DNA from: an uncultured Roseobacter sp.
GTDB taxonomy: Bacteria; Pseudomonadota; Alphaproteobacteria; Rhodobacterales; Rhodobacteraceae
Length of the DNA: 64,000 bases
NCBI GenBank assembly: GCA_947501635.1
Contig: CANMWT010000004.1
Span: 248,001-312,000, forward strand
Reading direction: 5' to 3'
Numbering within the stretch: the stretch's first letter is position 1; every line of letters starts with the position of its first letter. The notes under the pieces are model-generated. The model had not been told where the DNA came from. It searched no databases and was given only the letters and a program-made list of their open reading frames with translations. Positions 37,550-46,279 of this stretch are shown piece by piece. The translations under genes and the position numbers were made by a program.

Positions 37550-38290
37550 ATGGTGAAAGCAGTTATTCGCGCGTGCGCTTTGGCCATGGTATTCGCACAG
37601 CCGGTGATGGCGCAGGATGCCGAACTGAAGCTTGCTGTGCCGCAAGCTCTTGAAGACAGCGGTTTCATGCAGTTTCTCGTCCCCCGCTTTTCCCTCAAAA
37701 CCAGTGTCAGAATAGAACGCGTGCCGCAGGACACCGAGGCGCAGATGCGCATGGGCGACGCCGGCACGCCTGTTTTTGAGGGCTTGGGTCAGACGTGGCT
37801 GCTGGCGCATGACGGTGACCCCAGAGCAGAGCGCTTTGTGAAATGGCTGACGTCTGACATCGGCCAGCGCACCATAGAAAGCTTTGCGCCCGACAGCGGT
37901 GTGCGCTTCGCGCCCCCCGTTGAAGTTGTCGTTGTCGAGCAGGCGACCGTGTACGAAGGGGATGCTGCCAAAGGCGAAGAATTGTCGCTTAGTAAATGCG
38001 GACGTTGCCACGTCATCAATGACACCAACCGGATGAAAGGCATGGGGGCGACACCTTCTTTTGCACTGATGCGCAGCTTTGAAGACTGGGAAACCCGGTT
38101 TGCCACCTTCCACCTGCTCAAGCCGCACCCCAGTTTCACCCAGCTTGAAGGCGTGACCGACGCGTTCGACCCCGCGTCTCCGCCCTCGATCGTGCCAGTC
38201 ACCATGACGCTGGACGATCTGGACGCGATCCTCGCATATGTTTCGGGCATTGAGCCCGCGGATCTTGGCGCGCCGCTTCAATTTCAGTGA
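37550..38290 (+). CDS. Secreted c-type cytochrome with TupA-like N-terminal segment
   Basis: A 246-residue protein with a signal peptide (cut near PVMA-QD). Residues 24 to about 120 resemble a shortened oxyanion-binding protein: LKLAVPQALEDSGFMQFLVP aligns by eye with the TupA start, and ERFVKWLTSDIGQRTIESF aligns with the ModA/TupA C-terminal helix. The middle is missing. Residues 135-246 are a mono-haem cytochrome c with CGRCH (150-154). It may shuttle electrons from the periplasmic formate dehydrogenase or sense the oxyanion; both are inference. The stop overlaps the convergent polyferredoxin gene by 7 bases. Confidence 0.8.
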   Translation: MVKAVIRACALAMVFAQPVMAQDAELKLAVPQALEDSGFMQFLVPRFSLKTSVRIERVPQDTEAQMRMGDAGTPVFEGLGQTWLLAHDGDPRAERFVKWLTSDIGQRTIESFAPDSGVRFAPPVEVVVVEQATVYEGDAAKGEELSLSKCGRCHVINDTNRMKGMGATPSFALMRSFEDWETRFATFHLLKPHPSFTQLEGVTDAFDPASPPSIVPVTMTLDDLDAILAYVSGIEPADLGAPLQFQ

Positions 38291-40242
38291 TCCTTGCGTT
38301 TGCTGAGGTAGTCTTCGGAAGTGCGCACGCGCGGGCGTTCCTTGCTCGCAAACGGATTGTCAGCCGAATGGTACTGCGCCTGAATGCGGCAATTGTCGCA
38401 CATCTGGATCATGCGAATGGTCTCGGGGCTTGAGAACATCGCATGGTTGCCTGCGAGTTTTTCGGTGATGCGTTCCACAGTGGATTTGACGCCGAAAAGC
38501 ACGCCGCACTCCACACAGGCAAAGGGTTCTTCCTCGTGGACGACCTTTTGCGTAAAGGCGGCATCGGTCAGGTCCAGTTGTGGCTGCAGGGTGATTGCCT
38601 GTTCGGGGCAAATGTTATTGCACAGGCCGCACTGGAGGCAGGCGTCTTCCTGAAAGCGCAACTGCGGGTTGTCGGGGTTGTCGCCCAATGCGCCTGAGGG
38701 GCAGAGCGACACGCAGGACAGGCAAAGCGTGCAGGCGTCCTGATCGACTAGAATGGCGCCGTAGGGCGCGGCGTCGGGCAGGGGCAAAACATCGGCGGAC
38801 GGTTGCAGCGCTTTGGCTGCAAGCCGGGTCACCTGACGGCGGCTGCCCAAAGGCAGGACAGGACTGGCAAGTGGCTCTGCAACCTCAGTACCGTAAAGCG
38901 TATCGCTTAAAGCGTCGGGATCGGCCAGATCCAGAACGCGCAGGTTGGACTTTCCCGAAACGGCCAACGCCAGTTGTGTCTCTTTGCGGATCACATCCGC
39001 CTCTGTTTTCGGGGAGAGCAAGACATCCACCTGTGCAAAGCCACAGGCGAGCGCTGCCAGCATCTCTGCGTGCCCAAAGCCCGCAAGTGCAGTCACGGAC
39101 AACGGAATGACATCTGCAGGCAATCCGCGGCCGTGACGGGCACTCAGCGAAATCATATCTGCGCCAAAATCGTCGTCATGCACCAAAAGCCGCGGCGCGT
39201 GACCGCCCGCTTTGCGGTAGGTCGAGGCCAGCGTGTGCATCCGGTTGAACAAGGTGCCAACGGGCGGGGCATCATAGGTAATTGCACCCGAAGGACACAG
39301 AGCCGAACAGGCACCGCATCCGGCACAAATCATCGGGTCGATGGCGACATGCTCACCGGCGGATGTGATGGCGCCCGTCGGACAGATATCAAGGCATTTT
39401 GAACAGGCGGGCTTTTCCGCGCGGGAGTGTGCACAAAGCGGCTCCTCCAGACGCACGTAAAGTGGCTTTTCAAATGTGCCGACCAGATGCGAGGCGTCAA
39501 AGACCGCCTTGGCCACGGACGGCGCGCTGCCGGGATCGGCGCGCAGGTAACCGTCGCGCTTTTCCGGTGCGGGGAAAAGTGGGGTGTCGCCCGACAGGTC
39601 CAGTATGATGTCGCAGGCAGAGGCGGCGCCGTCACGCGCGTCGGTCCAGCCGGGTGTGCCGCGACCGCCGGCCACGACTTGCTGGAAGCGGTCGATGCGC
39701 AGTTCGAACTGTCCAAGGCTTCCCTTGGCGCGCGCCAGCTTGCCCGCAATCGTTTCAAAGTCGCCAGAGGGGTCGGCGTCTGTTTGTTCGGGCAGCAGCA
39801 GTGTCACAGCCAGCGACGCACTGAGATCTTGCGCTGCCTGTGCTGCGGCGTCGCTGCCGCCGATCACCAGACACGTTCCGTGGGACGCGATATCGATCGT
39901 CTTTTCGCCGGGCACGGGCAGGGCCGCCTCGGCCAGTAACGCCGCCATCTTGGCCTGCGGATTTTCGCCCACGTCGGTCCAGCCGGCGCGGTCTCTGATA
40001 TCGACGAAAGCGGGCGCATCGGCGCCGATCTCTTCCGCAAGCTCAGTAAAGAGACGCGCCTGCTGCTGACAGGCGACCATGATCTGCCCGTCACCCGAGA
40101 GCATCTTTGCTGTCTGTTCGATCTGGCTGCCGCAGGCGTCAGTCATCAGCGTACCCGCCGTGAAGCCGGTCGCTTCGCACAGCCCCTGAGTGTCGACCGA
40201 CTGGCTGCCGAGGCAGTCGCACAGTATCAACTTGGTGGTCAT
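38284..40242 (-). CDS. Polyferredoxin-like 4Fe-4S protein
   Basis: A 652-residue cytoplasmic protein. The start at 40242 gives MTTKLILCDCLGSQSV. There are at least four ferredoxin-type cysteine sets: CSKCLDICPTGAI, CAGCGACSALCPSGAI, CTLCLSCVSLCPSGAL and CLQCGLCNNICPEQAI, plus CVECG and CDNC near the end. No flavin motif was recognised. It is transcribed away from the formate dehydrogenase operon across a shared 312-base promoter region. It is probably an electron carrier linked to formate oxidation, as its homologues often neighbour fdh genes. Confidence 0.85.
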   Translation of the reverse strand: MTTKLILCDCLGSQSVDTQGLCEATGFTAGTLMTDACGSQIEQTAKMLSGDGQIMVACQQQARLFTELAEEIGADAPAFVDIRDRAGWTDVGENPQAKMAALLAEAALPVPGEKTIDIASHGTCLVIGGSDAAAQAAQDLSASLAVTLLLPEQTDADPSGDFETIAGKLARAKGSLGQFELRIDRFQQVVAGGRGTPGWTDARDGAASACDIILDLSGDTPLFPAPEKRDGYLRADPGSAPSVAKAVFDASHLVGTFEKPLYVRLEEPLCAHSRAEKPACSKCLDICPTGAITSAGEHVAIDPMICAGCGACSALCPSGAITYDAPPVGTLFNRMHTLASTYRKAGGHAPRLLVHDDDFGADMISLSARHGRGLPADVIPLSVTALAGFGHAEMLAALACGFAQVDVLLSPKTEADVIRKETQLALAVSGKSNLRVLDLADPDALSDTLYGTEVAEPLASPVLPLGSRRQVTRLAAKALQPSADVLPLPDAAPYGAILVDQDACTLCLSCVSLCPSGALGDNPDNPQLRFQEDACLQCGLCNNICPEQAITLQPQLDLTDAAFTQKVVHEEEPFACVECGVLFGVKSTVERITEKLAGNHAMFSSPETIRMIQMCDNCRIQAQYHSADNPFASKERPRVRTSEDYLSKRKDH

Positions 40243-40554
40243 GTCTTTCCTCCGCCGCACGCCGTTATTTCTTTTGTCTGTTCGGCGCCGCGCTATACGT
40301 AGGCCGGATTCTAGGTGGCCGTAAACCAGTTTTATAAGGGTTTTCGCAGACTTGAGCGCCATTTTTCGCGTGTTTTCGCAGCGCGAAAGAAAACTTGTGA
40401 CGGTGCACAGTCATCAAAGGCATTTATTTTCAGCTATTTGCGGCGATACAAAAAACGCGGGATTTCCCCGTGTGGCGTTATGTGCACAAAAGTATGCAAG
40501 ATTTCTCTAGGAAGTTTGCAATGATTTGTTAAAGTTGTGGGACACCAGGGAACA
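40243..40554. promoter_or_regulatory. Divergent promoter region of the formate dehydrogenase operon, with repeated TTTTCGC
   Basis: This spacer separates the polyferredoxin and DUF3305 genes. TTTTCGC occurs three times on the plus strand (40341, 40363, 40373), spaced 22 and 10 bases. The middle copy also forms an inverted repeat with CGCGAAA (40364-40370 with 40382-40388). A second dyad TGCAA/TTGCA is at 40494-40498 and 40516-40520. Such helically phased repeats are expected for a regulator binding array. I found no coding frame. Confidence 0.45.
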
Positions 40555-41142
40555 GTGCGAGGTTTACCTTTGGTTACCATCTATCCGGATTCCCAGTCTC
40601 TGCGGCTGGGTGTCGTCATGAAAAGAACACCCGGCGTTACACGGTGGGCAAAGTGGGGTTGGAAGGCGATTGCTGTGCTTCCCGGCGCCGGCGATGCTGA
40701 TTGGAAGCTGCTGCGTTCTGAGGGCGAGGTGGCCGAGTATCATGCGGCCACGCTGGATTTGTGGCTCTACCGTTCCGATACCGAAGCGTATGTTCACGAA
40801 CTCGAGGCGCGGGTGCCGTCGGTCTACGTTGTGTTACGTCCCGAGCCTGGCGAGGGTCCTGCGGATATGGTCATCACACATGTCACCGTGTCCCCCTATG
40901 AGGCGCAGGATTATTGCGATTCGGGTGAAGAGATTGTTGAGAAGGTGCCGATGCCAAAGGCTCTGCTTGCGTCGCTTGTCGCATATGTGGAGCAGCACCA
41001 CGTGGAAGAGCCCTTTGTGAAGCGGCGTCGCAACAAGCAGCGTGTGGATCAAAAGCAAAGCGGCATCGGAGACCTACGCATTTCTCAGGCGAGCGATGTT
41101 TACCGCGCGCCGACGGCCAAACGTCACGAGGCGGCTGAATGA
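40555..41142 (+). CDS. DUF3305 formate dehydrogenase-associated protein
   Basis: A protein of about 195 residues with LRLGVVMKRTPGVTRWAKWGWK, the DUF3305 hallmark. The start is uncertain: no ATG precedes the conserved region, and the GTG at 40555 (AGGG 5 bases upstream) is chosen over GTG 40537 or TTG 40570. DUF3305 and DUF3306 genes commonly precede fdh operons in proteobacteria; the function is not known. The end overlaps DUF3306 by 4 bases. Confidence 0.8.
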   Translation: MRGLPLVTIYPDSQSLRLGVVMKRTPGVTRWAKWGWKAIAVLPGAGDADWKLLRSEGEVAEYHAATLDLWLYRSDTEAYVHELEARVPSVYVVLRPEPGEGPADMVITHVTVSPYEAQDYCDSGEEIVEKVPMPKALLASLVAYVEQHHVEEPFVKRRRNKQRVDQKQSGIGDLRISQASDVYRAPTAKRHEAAE

Positions 41143-41783
41143 GCGAAACGGTATCTTTCTGGGCGCGCAGGCGCGCTGCCGTAAAGGCCGAGGAGCAAGC
41201 GGAAGCGCTTGCGGCTCAGGCTGCAGAGGATGCCGCGCGCGAGGCCGAACTTGCCGAGCGTGACGATGCGGAGGTTCTGGCCGAGTTGGGGTTGCCGGAT
41301 CCTGCTGGAATGAAGGCCGGAGATGATTTTACAGGTTTTCTGTCGCGCGACGTGCCGGAGCACCTGCGACGTCAGGCCCTGCGCACCCTGTGGCGTAGTA
41401 ATCCTGTGTTGGCCTGCGTTGACGGGCTGAACGAGTATGATGACGACTACCGTGCCGCGATGTTGCTGCAGGAGCCGATCAAGACGGCGTATCAGGTCGG
41501 TAAGGGCATGATGAAGCATGTCGAAGAGATGGAGCGCCAGGCGGCATTGGCCGACGCATCGCAGCAAGAGCCCTCCGAACCGGCCGCCGAAGAGGCGCAG
41601 CCGGTTGCAGAGGCGCAACCCGTTGCGACCGAGGTCGAGGGGGCGGATCACGAGAAAGCGGATGCCGCAATCGCAGGCGCGGCAGATGCAGTCGCGCCGG
41701 AACACACGGTGGCTACGCCGGAGATAACACAAGCGCCCGCACCAAGACGGATGCGCTTTCATTTTGAGGGGGCCGCAGTATGA
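41139..41783 (+). CDS. DUF3306 formate dehydrogenase-associated protein
   Basis: A 214-residue protein with the DUF3306 start SETVSFWARRRAAVKAEE, an Ala/Glu-rich helix, then a conserved core PEHLRRQALRTLWRSNPVLACVDGLNEYDDDYR, and an acidic low-complexity tail ending RMRFHFEG. It has no known activity. Four-base overlaps with DUF3305 and the TorD-like gene place it in the formate dehydrogenase operon, probably as an assembly factor. Confidence 0.85.
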   Translation: MSETVSFWARRRAAVKAEEQAEALAAQAAEDAAREAELAERDDAEVLAELGLPDPAGMKAGDDFTGFLSRDVPEHLRRQALRTLWRSNPVLACVDGLNEYDDDYRAAMLLQEPIKTAYQVGKGMMKHVEEMERQAALADASQQEPSEPAAEEAQPVAEAQPVATEVEGADHEKADAAIAGAADAVAPEHTVATPEITQAPAPRRMRFHFEGAAV

Positions 41784-42388
41784 GCCTGCAGGCAGAACTA
41801 ATGGATATTGACTCCGAAGATCGCCTTCGCGCGGATCTTTACAACTTCATCGGCCTTTTGCTCGCCCGTCCTGCGGGCGAAATGTTGCTTGAGCAGACCG
41901 CCGCACTGACAGGCGACGACAGCCCGTTGGGCGAGGCGATCGCGGGTCTTGCACGCGTGGCGAAGGCCAGTACCCCCAAAGGGGTCGAGCGTGAGTTCAA
42001 CGCTTTGTTTATCGGCCTGGGGCGGGGCGAGCTTTTGCCCTATGCCAGCTACTATCTGACCGGGTTCCTGAATGAAAAGCCGCTGGCCAAGCTGCGGCAG
42101 GATATGGCGGCGCTGCGCGTGACGCGGGCAGACAATGTCTTTGAACCCGAAGACAGCATGGCATCTCTCATGGAGACGATGGCCGGGCTGATTGTCGGGC
42201 GTTTCGGCGCGCCGGCGGATATCGAACGTCAGAGAACGTTCTTCAACAACCATATTGCGCCATGGGCGACACATTTCTTTACCGATCTGGAAGGGGCGCA
42301 ATCGTCCGTTCTTTATGCGTCTGTAGGCGCGGTCGGACGAGAGTTCATGGCAATAGAACGCGAAGCATTTCGCATGACCGCAGGCTAG
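41780..42388 (+). CDS. TorD/DmsD-family molybdoenzyme chaperone
   Basis: A 202-residue all-helical protein with the TorD-family pattern EFNALFIGLGRGELLPYASYYLTGF. These chaperones bind the TAT signal of molybdenum or tungsten enzymes, hold back export and help cofactor insertion. Two TAT-type leaders follow directly (42436 and 42706), and the formate dehydrogenase alpha subunit is the likely client. Confidence 0.9.
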   Translation: MSLQAELMDIDSEDRLRADLYNFIGLLLARPAGEMLLEQTAALTGDDSPLGEAIAGLARVAKASTPKGVEREFNALFIGLGRGELLPYASYYLTGFLNEKPLAKLRQDMAALRVTRADNVFEPEDSMASLMETMAGLIVGRFGAPADIERQRTFFNNHIAPWATHFFTDLEGAQSSVLYASVGAVGREFMAIEREAFRMTAG

Positions 42389-42435
42389 CCTGCACATTTG
42401 GCGGGACGCCGCCGGAAAGAAGAAAGGAAAAAAAC

Positions 42436-42627
42436 ATGTCAAAGAAAACTGAAGGCGAGGCAAGCCGCCGCGATTTTCTGAAACTGGCGGGCACCGTTGC
42501 TCCCGCTGCTGCCGTGGCGGTTGCTGCAGGTGGCAAGGGGGCCGAAGCGGCTGAGCCTGACCTTGCTTCGAACAAGATGCAGGACACTGCCCACACCCGC
42601 GCGTATCTGGACAGCACGCGCTTCTAA
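42436..42627 (+). CDS. Small formate dehydrogenase-region TAT-signal protein
   Basis: A 63-residue protein, nearly all of which is a twin-arginine leader (SRRDFLKLAG followed by an Ala-rich h-region and AEAAEP), leaving about 25 mature residues. Such peptides are routinely found directly before fdh alpha genes and match the family described as formate dehydrogenase-region TAT target. Its role is unknown. GAAAGGA serves as a ribosome binding site. Confidence 0.88.
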   Translation: MSKKTEGEASRRDFLKLAGTVAPAAAVAVAAGGKGAEAAEPDLASNKMQDTAHTRAYLDSTRF

Positions 42628-42705
42628 ACGAGCCTGCCCGCAAGGGTTTAAGAATATCTGCGGCAGGCCACTTGGGGCCATCGACCGTGGAGGAGGAGAA
42701 AAAAT

Positions 42706-45588
42706 ATGCTCAGAAAAAAGACCAACTCGGTCAATCAACGTGCAGGACGCACCAGCATTCTTGCTGATGTTGCCTCTAAATCAGTAGACCGCCGTGCATT
42801 CCTGCGCGGCTCAGGTCTGGCGATCGGCGGTCTGGCCGCGATCTCTGCAACGGGCGGTTCTGTCACGCAAGCCTCTGCTGCGGCCAGCGTCTCGGGCGCG
42901 GTCGAGCTGAAGAAATCCGTCTGCACCCACTGCTCGGTCGGGTGTACAGTGATCGCCGAAGTCTCAAACGGTGTCTGGACGGGGCAAGAGCCCGGTTGGG
43001 ACAGCCCCTTCAACCTCGGAGCGCATTGCGCCAAAGGTGCGGCCGTTCGCGAGCACGCCCACGGTGAGCGCCGCCTGAAGTATCCGATGAAGAAAGAGAA
43101 CGGCGAATGGGTCCGTATCTCTTGGGAGCAGGCGATCAACGAGATCGGCGACGGCATGATGAAGATCCGCGAAGAAAGCGGACCGGATTCCGTCTACTGG
43201 CTGGGATCGGCCAAACACAATAACGAACAGGCCTATCTGTTCCGCAAGTTTGCAGCCTACTGGGGCACAAACAACGTAGACCACCAGGCGCGTATCTGTC
43301 ACTCGACCACGGTTGCGGGTGTGGCGAACACATGGGGCTACGGCGCCATGACCAACAGCTACAACGACATCCACAACTCCAAAGCGATGTTCCTCATTGG
43401 TGGCAACCCTGCTGAAGCGCACCCTGTGTCGCTTCTGCACATGCTGAAAGCCAAAGAGCAGAACAACGCGCCGCTGATCGTCTGCGATCCGCGTTTCACG
43501 CGCACTGCGGCACATGCGGACGAGTATGTACGTTTCCGTCCGGGCTCCGACGTCGCGTTGGTCTGGGGTATCCTGTACCACATCTTCGAAAACGGATGGG
43601 AAGACAAAGAGTTCATCCGCACCCGTGTGTGGGGGATGGACCAGATCAAGAAAGAGGTGGCCAAGTGGACACCTGAAGAAGTCGAACGCGTCACAGGCGC
43701 TCCCGGCAGCCAGCTCAAGCGCGTTGCACGGACGCTTGCGAACAACCGTCCCGGCACAGTGATCTGGTGCATGGGTGGTACGCAGCACACCAATGGTAAC
43801 AACAACACCCGCGCATATTGTGTCCTGCAGCTTGCTCTGGGCAACATGGGTACGGCTGGTGGCGGCACCAACATCTTCCGCGGCCACGACAATGTACAGG
43901 GCGCCACGGACCTCGGTGTTCTGGCCAACACGCTGCCTGGCTACTATGGCCTGAGCGATGGCTCCTGGGCGCACTGGGCGCGTGTCTGGGAGGAAGATCT
44001 GGACTGGTTGAAAGGTCGCTTCTCTGACGCCGAGTTTGACGGCAAGAAGATGATGAACCAGACCGGCATTCCGGTATCGCGCTGGATCGACGGTGTTCTT
44101 GAGGACGCCGCAAACATGGACCAGCCGGACAACACCCGTGCCATGGTGCTTTGGGGCCACGCGCCAAACTCTCAGACCCGTCAGAAAGAGATGAAGACGG
44201 CGATGGAGAAGCTGGACATGCTGGTCGTGATCGACCCGTTCCCGACAGTCTCTGCGGTCATGCAGGACCGGACAGACGGCGTTTATCTGTTGCCTGCGGC
44301 TACTCAGTTCGAAACCCGCGGGTCCGTCACAGCGTCCAACCGGTCTCTGCAGTGGCGCGAAAAGGTCATGGAGCCACTGTTTGAATCCAAAACGGACCAC
44401 GAGATCATCGCAATGTTCTCGGACAAGTTCGGTTTCAAAGATCGCATCTTCCGCAACATCGCCTTTGAGGGCGACGAACCGGTGATCGAAGACATTACCC
44501 GCGAATTTAACCGGGGCATGTGGACGATCGGTTACACGGGTCAAAGCCCAGAGCGGATCAAGATGCACATGGCCAACCAGCACACCTTTGACCGGACAAC
44601 CTTGCGGGCGATCGGTGGTCCGGCAGACGGTGATTTCTACGGCATGCCGTGGCCAAGCTGGGGTACCGCCGAGATGAAGCACCCGGGTACGGCAAACCTC
44701 TATGACATGTCTTTGCCGGTGGCAGAGGGCGGTCTGGCGTTCCGTGCACGCTTTGGTGTGGAACGCGACGGGGACAATCTGCTGGCAGAAGGGGTTTCCA
44801 ACCCCGGCGCTGAAATTCAGGACGGTTATCCTGAATTCACAATGCAGATGCTCATGGACCTTGGCTGGGACAGCGATCTGACGGCAGAAGAACGTGCTGC
44901 TATCGATGCTGTGGCAGGGCCGAAGACCAACTGGAAAACCGACCTTTCAGGCGGTATCCAGCGGGTTGCGATCAAGCATGGCTGCGCGCCCTTCGGGAAC
45001 GCAAAAGCCCGCGCGGTCGTCTGGACCTTCCCCGATCCGGTTCCGGTGCACCGCGAGCCGCTCTACACGAACCGTCGTGACCTTGTGGCCGATTATCCGA
45101 CCTACGAGGACAAGAAGTTCTGGCGCCTGCCGACGATGTACAAGTCGATCCAGGAAAATGACTTCTCTGCCGACTATCCCATCGTTCTGACCTCGGGTCG
45201 TCTGGTGGAATATGAAGGCGGAGGTGACGAGACACGGTCCAACCCGTGGCTTGCGGAACTGCAGCAGGACATGTTCGTGGAAGTGAACACACGCGATGCG
45301 AACAACCTTGGTATCCGTGATGGTGCCGACGTCTGGGTCGAAGGCCCGGAAGGCGGCAAGGTCAAAGTGATGGCCATGGTCACAGAACGTGTCGCCGAAG
45401 GTGTTGCCTTCATGCCGTTCCACTTCGGTGGACACATGGAGGGTGTCGATCTGCGGGACAAGTACCCGGCGGGTGCTGATCCTTATGTGCTCGGCGAATC
45501 CACCAACACCGCACAAACCTATGGCTATGACAGCGTAACCCAGATGCAGGAGACCAAAGCCACTCTCTGCAAAATCTGGGCAGCATAA
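42706..45588 (+). CDS. fdhA: Formate dehydrogenase alpha subunit (Mo/W-bis-MGD, periplasmic, Cys type)
   Basis: A 960-residue catalytic subunit. A TAT motif DRRAFLRGSG (28-37) directs folded export. One 4Fe-4S cluster is bound by Cys73, Cys76, Cys80 and Cys108. The metal ligand is Cys198 followed by His199 in QARICHSTT, so this is a cysteine enzyme with no selenocysteine codon. It oxidises formate to CO2 and passes electrons to the beta subunit. Tungstate and molybdate importers upstream leave the metal open. Confidence 0.95.
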   Translation: MLRKKTNSVNQRAGRTSILADVASKSVDRRAFLRGSGLAIGGLAAISATGGSVTQASAAASVSGAVELKKSVCTHCSVGCTVIAEVSNGVWTGQEPGWDSPFNLGAHCAKGAAVREHAHGERRLKYPMKKENGEWVRISWEQAINEIGDGMMKIREESGPDSVYWLGSAKHNNEQAYLFRKFAAYWGTNNVDHQARICHSTTVAGVANTWGYGAMTNSYNDIHNSKAMFLIGGNPAEAHPVSLLHMLKAKEQNNAPLIVCDPRFTRTAAHADEYVRFRPGSDVALVWGILYHIFENGWEDKEFIRTRVWGMDQIKKEVAKWTPEEVERVTGAPGSQLKRVARTLANNRPGTVIWCMGGTQHTNGNNNTRAYCVLQLALGNMGTAGGGTNIFRGHDNVQGATDLGVLANTLPGYYGLSDGSWAHWARVWEEDLDWLKGRFSDAEFDGKKMMNQTGIPVSRWIDGVLEDAANMDQPDNTRAMVLWGHAPNSQTRQKEMKTAMEKLDMLVVIDPFPTVSAVMQDRTDGVYLLPAATQFETRGSVTASNRSLQWREKVMEPLFESKTDHEIIAMFSDKFGFKDRIFRNIAFEGDEPVIEDITREFNRGMWTIGYTGQSPERIKMHMANQHTFDRTTLRAIGGPADGDFYGMPWPSWGTAEMKHPGTANLYDMSLPVAEGGLAFRARFGVERDGDNLLAEGVSNPGAEIQDGYPEFTMQMLMDLGWDSDLTAEERAAIDAVAGPKTNWKTDLSGGIQRVAIKHGCAPFGNAKARAVVWTFPDPVPVHREPLYTNRRDLVADYPTYEDKKFWRLPTMYKSIQENDFSADYPIVLTSGRLVEYEGGGDETRSNPWLAELQQDMFVEVNTRDANNLGIRDGADVWVEGPEGGKVKVMAMVTERVAEGVAFMPFHFGGHMEGVDLRDKYPAGADPYVLGESTNTAQTYGYDSVTQMQETKATLCKIWAA

Positions 45589-45602
45589 GGGAGGTTATAA
45601 CA

Positions 45603-46199
45603 ATGGCCGCAAGAGCAAAATTTCTCGTCGACGCTGAGCGCTGCATTGAATGCAACGCCTGTGTCACAGCCTGTAAGAACGAGCACGAAGTGCCGTGGGG
45701 CATCAACCGTCGGAAGGTCGTCACGCTGAATGACGGCAAGCCGGGTGAACGGTCGATCTCTGTCGCGTGCATGCACTGTTCGGACGCGCCCTGTATGGCC
45801 GTCTGCCCGGTAGACTGCTTTTACCAGAACGAAGAGGGTGTGGTCCTGCACTCGAAGGACCTATGCATCGGTTGCGGGTACTGCTTTTACGCATGCCCCT
45901 TCGGCGCACCTCAGTTCCCGCAGGCAGGTAACTTCGGCAGCCGTGGCAAAATGGACAAATGTACATTCTGCGCCGGTGGCCCCGAGGAAAACCACTCCAC
46001 AGCCGAATTCCAGAAGTACGGCCGCAACCGGATCGCGGAAGGCAAACTGCCGATCTGTGCCGAGATGTGCGCCACCAAAGCGCTTCTGGCCGGCGACGGC
46101 GACGTCGTCGCGGGAATTTACCGCGAGCGTGTCGTCGCACGCGGCTTCGGTTCCGGCGCATGGGGATGGGGCACTGCCTACGACCAAAAAGGCGGCTGA
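45603..46199 (+). CDS. fdhB: Formate dehydrogenase beta (4Fe-4S) subunit
   Basis: A 198-residue ferredoxin-type subunit with four cysteine groups: CIECNACVTACKNE, CMHCSDAPCMAVCPVDC, CIGCGYCFYACPFGAP and CTFCAGGP with later Cys. It relays electrons from the alpha subunit to the membrane cytochrome. There is no signal peptide, so it is co-exported with alpha. It lies 14 bases after fdhA. Confidence 0.95.
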   Translation: MAARAKFLVDAERCIECNACVTACKNEHEVPWGINRRKVVTLNDGKPGERSISVACMHCSDAPCMAVCPVDCFYQNEEGVVLHSKDLCIGCGYCFYACPFGAPQFPQAGNFGSRGKMDKCTFCAGGPEENHSTAEFQKYGRNRIAEGKLPICAEMCATKALLAGDGDVVAGIYRERVVARGFGSGAWGWGTAYDQKGG

Positions 46200-46227
46200 C
46201 AAGCCCCCTTTGTCGAACTAACTTACA

Positions 46228-46253
46228 AGGGGCGGTTCTTTCGAGCCGCCCCT
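46228..46253 (+). promoter_or_regulatory. Intercistronic hairpin between formate dehydrogenase beta and gamma genes
   Basis: An 11-bp stem with one G-U pair (46228-46238 with 46243-46253) and a TTTC loop fills most of the 80-base spacer. No T-run follows. It may stabilise the alpha-beta message or reduce read-through to the gamma gene. Confidence 0.5.
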
Positions 46254-46279
46254 AACTATCTTGGATAGGATAACAAAAA

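Noticed and set aside
42964-44682. A 572-codon open frame on the minus strand opposite fdhA.
   Set aside because: It is a shadow of a strongly conserved gene with high GC third positions. The product has no recognisable family and no ribosome binding site.
42706-45588. Selenocysteine at the formate dehydrogenase active site.
   Set aside because: The active-site codon is TGT (Cys198), and the reading frame has no internal TGA.
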